A DNA stretch of 64,000 bases from Sphaerotilus mobilis (GTDB taxonomy: Bacteria; Pseudomonadota; Gammaproteobacteria; Burkholderiales; Burkholderiaceae_C). The stretch spans positions 930,001-994,000 of the forward strand of contig NZ_SGWV01000007.1 of assembly GCF_004216565.1 (NCBI RefSeq), given 5' to 3'. The position numbers and the translations under genes were made by a program. The notes below the pieces were generated by a model. It did no database searches, was not told the origin of the DNA, and saw nothing but the letters and a program-made list of their open reading frames with translations. Shown here piece by piece: positions 59,668-64,000 of this stretch (within the stretch, counting starts at the first letter, position 1; the number at the start of each line of letters is the position of its first letter).

Positions 59668-62001
59668 TCAGGTCCGCGAACGGCGCGGCTTGGCGCTGCG
59701 CGTCACCGCGCTGCCGTCACCGGTCGCCGCGCTGGCGCCCTTGCCGGCCGATGTCGCCTTGCCCTTGCCGGGCTTGGCCACCTTGGGCGGCCGGGTCTTG
59801 CGGGTGGCGCTGCTGGCGGCCTTGCGCGCAGCCTTGCGGACCTCGCGGTCAGTCTCCTGCACGTTGGCAAGCTCGGCCTGTGCGTTGCCGGTCTTGGGCG
59901 TGCGTTCGCGCGGACTGCGCTGCGATGCGCCGGGCGCTGCCGCGCCGCCTTCGCGGACCAGCCGGAAATCGATCTTGCGGCCGTCCAGGTCGACCCGGCT
60001 GACCTGCACCTGGATGCGCCCACCCACGGCATAGCGCACCCCGGTGCGTTCGCCGCGCAGTTCCTGGCGCACCTCGTCGTAGCGGTAGTACTCACCGCCC
60101 AGTTCGGTGATGTGCACCAGGCCTTCGACGTAAAGGTCATTGAGCTGGACGAACAGGCCAAAGCTGGTGACCGCGCTGATCGTGCCGATGTATTCCTCGC
60201 CGAGGCGGTCGCGCATGAACTTGCACTTGAGCCAGGCCTCGACATCGCGTGACGCCTCGTCGGCACGCCGTTCATTGGCGCTGCAGTGGATGCCAGCCGA
60301 CTCCCAGACCGCCTGAGCCTGCGACTTCGCGGCACCGGCCTTGGCAGGCTTCAGGTGCGCATGCGATTCCTGCTCGCGCGCGGCCTTGGCGTTCTTGGCG
60401 GCCTGCGCCAGACCACGCCGGTCGCTGCCGGTGTTGGGCGGACGCGGCAGGTCGATCGTGTACTTCTTGCCCGCCAGGATGGCCTTGATCACGCGGTGCA
60501 CCAGCAGGTCGGGGTAGCGCCGGATCGGGCTGGTGAAGTGCGTGTAGGCCTCGTAGGCCAAGCCAAAGTGGCCGCTGTTGATGGGGGTGTAGATGGCCTG
60601 CTGCATCGCCCGCAGCAGCATCTGGTGGATCTGTGCCGCATCCGGCCGGTCACGCGTCTGCTGCGCGATCATCTGCAGTTCGGACGGCTTCGGGTCCTCG
60701 CTCAACACGAAGCCCAGGCCCATCGAACGCAGGTAGTTCTGCAAGGTCTGACGCTTCTCCGGCGTCGGGCCCTCGTGCACGCGGAACAGGCAGGGATGCT
60801 TGGCGGCGTGGATGAAATCGGCGGCACAGACGTTCGCCGCCAGCATCGATTCCTCGATCAGCCGGTGCGCCTCGGTGCGGGTGCGCGGCACGATCTTCTC
60901 GATGCGGCCGTTGTCGTCGCAAACGATCTGCGTCTCGGTGGTCTCGAAGTCGACCGCTCCACGGATGGCTCGCTGCTTGAGCAGTGCCCGGTAGACCTCA
61001 TGCAGGTTGATCAGGTCGTTGACCCGGGCGGCACGCTTGCGGGCCTCGGGGCCGCGCGTGTTGGCCAGGATGGCCGCCACCTCGTTGTAGGTGAAACGCG
61101 CGTGCGACAGGATCACCGCCGGATAGAACTGGTAGGCCACGACCTCGCCCGTCGCGTCGACCAGCATGTCGCAGACCATGGTCAGGCGTTCCTGGTCCGG
61201 ATTCAGCGAGCACAGGCCGTTGGACAGTTTCTCCGGCAGCATCGGGATGACCCGCCGCGGGAAGTAGACCGAGGTTGCACGCTCGAAGGCGTCACCGTCG
61301 AGGGCTTCGCCGGGCTTGACGTAGTGGCTGACGTCGGCGATCGCCACCAACAGGCGCCAGCCTTTGGCGCGTCCGATCTTGGCGGGTTCGCAGTAAACGG
61401 CGTCGTCGAAGTCGCGCGCATCCTCGCCGTCAATCGTCACCAAGGGCACGTCACGCAGGTCGACGCGGCCCTTGAGGTCGATCGCGCGCAGGCGATCCGG
61501 CAACTTGGCGGTCTGCGCCAGCGTCTCGGTGCTGAAGTTGTGCGGCACCTCGTACTTGCGCACCGCGATCTCGATCTCCATGCCGGGATCGTCGATGTCG
61601 CCGAGCACTTCGGTGATCCTGCCGACCGGCTGCGAATAGAGCGACGGCGGCTCGGTCAGTTCGATCGCAACCACTTGGCCGGCCTCGGCTTTGGCGGTCG
61701 CGTTCTTCGGGATCAGGATGTCCTGCCCGTAGCGCTTGTCCTCTGGTGCCACGATCCAAGCGCCGCCCTCGAGCAGCAGCCGGCCAATGATCGGCGCGCG
61801 CTTGCGCTCGACGATCTCCAGCACACGGCCCTCGGGCCGTCCCTTGCGGTCCAGGCGGATCACCCGGACCTTGACGCGGTCACGGTGCAGCACCGCCCGC
61901 ATCTCCTGGGGTGCCAGATAGATGTCTGGCTCCCCGTCCTCCCGGATCACGAACCCGTGACCATCGCGGTGCCCTTGCACCGTGCCCTCGATCTCACTCA
62001 T
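59668..62001 (-). CDS. rnr: Ribonuclease R, form without N-terminal HTH domain (777 aa)
   Basis: RNase R is a processive 3'-5' exoribonuclease that degrades structured RNA and aids rRNA and trans-translation quality control. The RNB domain has VTIDGEDARDFDDAVYCE with the metal-binding Asp cluster, YFPRRVIPMLPEKLSNGLCSL and FTSPIRRYPDLLVHR, followed by an S1 domain (EEYIGTISAVTSFGLFVQLND). The ATG at 62001 begins directly at the first cold-shock domain (MSEIEGTVQGHRDGHGFV), lacking the 80 or so residue N-terminal helix-turn-helix region of E. coli RNase R. A stop at 62050-62052 rules out an in-frame extension. The C-terminus is a Lys/Ala/Arg-rich tail of about 70 residues. Confidence 0.95.
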   Translation of the reverse strand: MSEIEGTVQGHRDGHGFVIREDGEPDIYLAPQEMRAVLHRDRVKVRVIRLDRKGRPEGRVLEIVERKRAPIIGRLLLEGGAWIVAPEDKRYGQDILIPKNATAKAEAGQVVAIELTEPPSLYSQPVGRITEVLGDIDDPGMEIEIAVRKYEVPHNFSTETLAQTAKLPDRLRAIDLKGRVDLRDVPLVTIDGEDARDFDDAVYCEPAKIGRAKGWRLLVAIADVSHYVKPGEALDGDAFERATSVYFPRRVIPMLPEKLSNGLCSLNPDQERLTMVCDMLVDATGEVVAYQFYPAVILSHARFTYNEVAAILANTRGPEARKRAARVNDLINLHEVYRALLKQRAIRGAVDFETTETQIVCDDNGRIEKIVPRTRTEAHRLIEESMLAANVCAADFIHAAKHPCLFRVHEGPTPEKRQTLQNYLRSMGLGFVLSEDPKPSELQMIAQQTRDRPDAAQIHQMLLRAMQQAIYTPINSGHFGLAYEAYTHFTSPIRRYPDLLVHRVIKAILAGKKYTIDLPRPPNTGSDRRGLAQAAKNAKAAREQESHAHLKPAKAGAAKSQAQAVWESAGIHCSANERRADEASRDVEAWLKCKFMRDRLGEEYIGTISAVTSFGLFVQLNDLYVEGLVHITELGGEYYRYDEVRQELRGERTGVRYAVGGRIQVQVSRVDLDGRKIDFRLVREGGAAAPGASQRSPRERTPKTGNAQAELANVQETDREVRKAARKAASSATRKTRPPKVAKPGKGKATSAGKGASAATGDGSAVTRSAKPRRSRT

Positions 62002-62026
62002 GAGTGTGGCGTTCAAACAATACCTC

Positions 62027-62056
62027 TTGCTTTTCGATTTCGATGGATGCTACACT
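62027..62056 (+). promoter_or_regulatory. Candidate tRNA-Leu promoter
   Basis: TTGCTT (62027-62032) and TACACT (62051-62056) with an 18-base spacer each match four of six consensus bases. They lie about 100 bases before the tRNA and upstream of the divergent rnr gene. Confidence 0.5.
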
Positions 62057-62160
62057 TTCTTTCTCAGTTGATCACTGCAACAAGTCAGCGAACAACAAAA
62101 GAAAGTCAGAAGAAAAAGAACAAAACGGTCTGGCAAAACGGTCAGACCAGCGCAAGTCAA

Positions 62161-62245
<85 letters not shown>

Positions 62246-62251
62246 TCATTC

Positions 62252-62282
62252 AACGGCCGACAGCCACAAGCTGTCGGCCGTT
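62252..62282 (+). terminator. Intrinsic terminator after tRNA-Leu
   Basis: A 13-bp perfect stem (AACGGCCGACAGC / GCTGTCGGCCGTT) with a CACAA loop is followed by TTGTTTTG, starting 7 bases after the tRNA CCA. Confidence 0.9.
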
Positions 62283-62355
62283 TTGTTTTGTGGCCGGCAA
62301 ATTCGTTCGCGCGGGACATGCCCTTGAACGTCGCCCCGACATGAACGATCCAACA

Positions 62356-62382
62356 AAAACGCCCGGACTTGCCGGGCGTTTT
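62356..62382. terminator. Intrinsic terminator after the phosphoribosyltransferase gene
   Basis: AAAACGCCCGG and CCGGGCGTTTT form an 11-bp stem with a 5-base loop, with T-runs on both strands. It lies 21 bases after the minus-strand phosphoribosyltransferase stop and also backs up the tRNA terminator. Confidence 0.9.
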
Positions 62383-62403
62383 GCGTTGTGCACAGCCAGT
62401 CGC

Positions 62404-62925
62404 TCAGACGGCCAGCTTGCGGGCCAGCCCGTCCGGGCGCAAGCCGTCGTATTCCTCGAAGGGCTGATGGATCCACGGGCTGGTGGGCAACATCTCGACG
62501 TAGTAGTCGGGCACATAGCTCGACACACCCTTGACCCACAGCACGGCAGACTTCAGTTCGCGGATCGACGGCATGCCGCGCAGCCGTTCGACCACCGCCT
62601 GCAGCGTCACGCCCGAATCGGCGAGGTCATCGACCAGCAGAACACGCCCCGCCAGTTCACCCTTGGGCATGGTGATGTACTTGGCCATGTCAAGACGGCC
62701 CTGGATCGTGCCGGCTTCGGCTCGGTAGGAACTCGTCGACATGATGGCCAGCGGTTTGTCGAACACCCGCGAGAGCACGTCCCCGGGACGCATGCCGCCA
62801 CGTGCCAGACACAGGATCTGGTCGAACTCCCAGCCCGAGTTATGCACCTTGAGCGCCAAGCGCTCGGTCAGCAGGTGGTACTCGTCCCAGGACACATACA
62901 GGTGCTTGCCATCGTCGGTGAGCAT
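62404..62925 (-). CDS. Purine-type phosphoribosyltransferase (173 aa)
   Basis: This is a PRTase-fold enzyme with the PRPP-binding loop RVLLVDDLADSGVTLQAVVE and a FDQILCLARGGMRPGDVLSRVF substrate segment. It resembles xanthine/hypoxanthine-guanine salvage enzymes, and its place just downstream of purA favours a purine role, but the base specificity cannot be fixed here. The C-terminus SPWIHQPFEEYDGLRPDGLARKLAV is typical of the proteobacterial 'phosphoribosyltransferase' next to purA. It starts 54 bases after the purA stop on the same strand, so co-transcription is likely. Confidence 0.9.
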   Translation of the reverse strand: MLTDDGKHLYVSWDEYHLLTERLALKVHNSGWEFDQILCLARGGMRPGDVLSRVFDKPLAIMSTSSYRAEAGTIQGRLDMAKYITMPKGELAGRVLLVDDLADSGVTLQAVVERLRGMPSIRELKSAVLWVKGVSSYVPDYYVEMLPTSPWIHQPFEEYDGLRPDGLARKLAV

Positions 62926-62979
62926 CGGTCTTTCCCTTATCAGCGGTGAACGTCGTGGTGGTCCCGTGACCCGTGCGGC

Positions 62980-64000
62980 TTAGGCCTTGTACGGATGACG
63001 CAGCAGGATGGTGTGGTCGCGGTCCGGGCCAGTGGAGACCATGTCGATCGGCGCACCGATGAAGGCCTGCACCCGCTCGAGATAGCGGCGCGCGTTCAGC
63101 GGCAACTGGTCCCATTCGGTGACGCCGAAGGTGGTCTCGGTCCAGCCCGGGAAGGTCTCGTAGATCGGCTCGGCGGCGACGATGTCGTCGGCGTCAAGAG
63201 GCAAGATGTCGATGGTCTCGCCGCGCAGCTTGTAGCCGATGCCCATCTTGATCTCGGCCAGGCCGTCGAGCACATCGAGCTTGGTGATGCACAGGCCCGA
63301 AATGCCATTGATCAGGATCGAGCGCTTGAGGGCAGCCGCATCGAGCCAGCCGCAGCGACGCGCACGTCCGGTCACGGTGCCGCGCTCCTGGCCGATGGTC
63401 GACAGATGATGACCCACGCTGCCGGCCTCATCGATCGGCAACTCGGTCGGGAACGGGCCGCTGCCCACGCGCGTGGTGTAAGCCTTGGTGATGCCAAGGA
63501 TGTAGTGCAGCTTGTCCGGACCGACGCCCGAGCCGGCGGCGGCGTTGCCGGCCACGCAGTTGCTCGACGTCACAAAGGGGTAAGTGCCGTGGTCAATGTC
63601 GAGCAGCGTGCCCTGAGCGCCTTCGAACAGCACGCTGCCGCCGCCCACATTGGTCGCATGGATGCGTACGCCGACGTCGGCCAGCATCGGCTTGATCTGC
63701 TCGGCCAGTGCCATGGCCTGGTCAAAGATCGGCTGGAACTCGAGTGGCGTGCCCTTGAGGAAACCCGACAGCGCGTGGTTGTGCAGTTCGAGCAGGTCTT
63801 TGAGCTTGCTGGCGAAACGTTCGGGGTGCTTGAGGTCCTGGGCCCGCAACGCACGGCGCGCGACCTTGTCCTCGTAGGCCGGGCCGATGCCCTTGCCGGT
63901 CGTCCCGATCTTGCCGGCACCGCTGGACTCGCGCAGCGCCTCGCGGGCGCGGTCGACCTCGACGTGGAAGGGCAGGATCAACGGGCAGGACTCGCTGATG
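62980..64000 (-). CDS. purA: Adenylosuccinate synthetase PurA, 5' end outside window
   Basis: PurA joins IMP and aspartate with GTP hydrolysis in the first committed AMP step. The frame remains open to the right edge (reading ISESCP before the internal TTG at 63981), so the N-terminal part, including the P-loop, is missing. The visible part covers roughly residues 115 to the end of the E. coli protein: [81 protein letters not shown] and the end [18 protein letters not shown]. Confidence 0.97.
   Translation of the reverse strand, partial: ISESCPLILPFHVEVDRAREALRESSGAGKIGTTGKGIGPAYEDKVARRALRAQDLKHPERFASKLKDLLELHNHALSGFLKGTPLEFQPIFDQAMALAEQIKPMLADVGVRIHATNVGGGSVLFEGAQGTLLDIDHGTYPFVTSSNCVAGNAAAGSGVGPDKLHYILGITKAYTTRVGSGPFPTELPIDEAGSVGHHLSTIGQERGTVTGRARRCGWLDAAALKRSILINGISGLCITKLDVLDGLAEIKMGIGYKLRGETIDILPLDADDIVAAEPIYETFPGWTETTFGVTEWDQLPLNARRYLERVQAFIGAPIDMVSTGPDRDHTILLRHPYKA

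Overview
The window is a stretch of high-GC chromosome that reads as a betaproteobacterium of the order Burkholderiales, probably near Sphaerotilus, Leptothrix, Rubrivivax or Ideonella. The evidence is gene order and protein character: rpsF-priB-rpsR-rplI beside dnaB, divergent ppsA/ppsR, purU, carAB-greA, and one long run from rpsB to lpxB. The genus is inferred. No insertion sequence, integrase, prophage or CRISPR array was seen.

Layout. Bases 1-10220 hold three very large, tightly packed plus-strand genes: one cut by the window edge, then 1265 and 1057 residues. I cannot name them. They look like beta-rich multidomain proteins with Ig/fibronectin-like segments, and the third ends in a phospholipase-D-like domain whose catalytic H and K are replaced. 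This is the least explained part of the window. Bases 10259-13175 (minus) carry a conserved hypothetical, a YheT-type hydrolase, an NTF2-like protein and purU. An ECF sigma factor and its membrane anti-sigma factor follow at 13243-14613 (plus), convergent with ftsH. Next come rlmE and yhbY (divergent), a DUF4149 membrane protein, greA, carB and carA, a GlcG-like protein, a YccA/BI-1 membrane protein, and dnaB with the rpsF-priB-rpsR-rplI ribosomal cluster. Bases 28454-30953 encode a VC_2705-type sodium/solute symporter and its DUF4212 partner; 31082-34596 hold ppsA and its regulator ppsR.

From 54530 down to 34610 (minus) seventeen genes run almost without gaps: rpsB, tsf, pyrH, frr, uppS, cdsA, dxr, rseP, bamA, skp, lpxD, fabZ, lpxA, lpxB, rnhB, a SPOUT RNA methyltransferase and a 1439-residue SNF2-type helicase. 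The run links translation to isoprenoid, phospholipid, lipid A and outer-membrane protein biogenesis. Many junctions are 4-base ATGA/GTGA or 1-base TGATG overlaps, suggesting translational coupling.

Bases 54861-59652 (plus) hold an amidase, a DadA-like FAD oxidoreductase, a PIN-domain protein without a visible antitoxin, and bifunctional NAD(P)HX epimerase/dehydratase. The last part has rnr (minus), a tRNA-Leu(CAG) with its own terminator, a phosphoribosyltransferase, and purA cut by the right edge. Most remaining intergenic DNA is promoters and hairpin terminators, listed individually.
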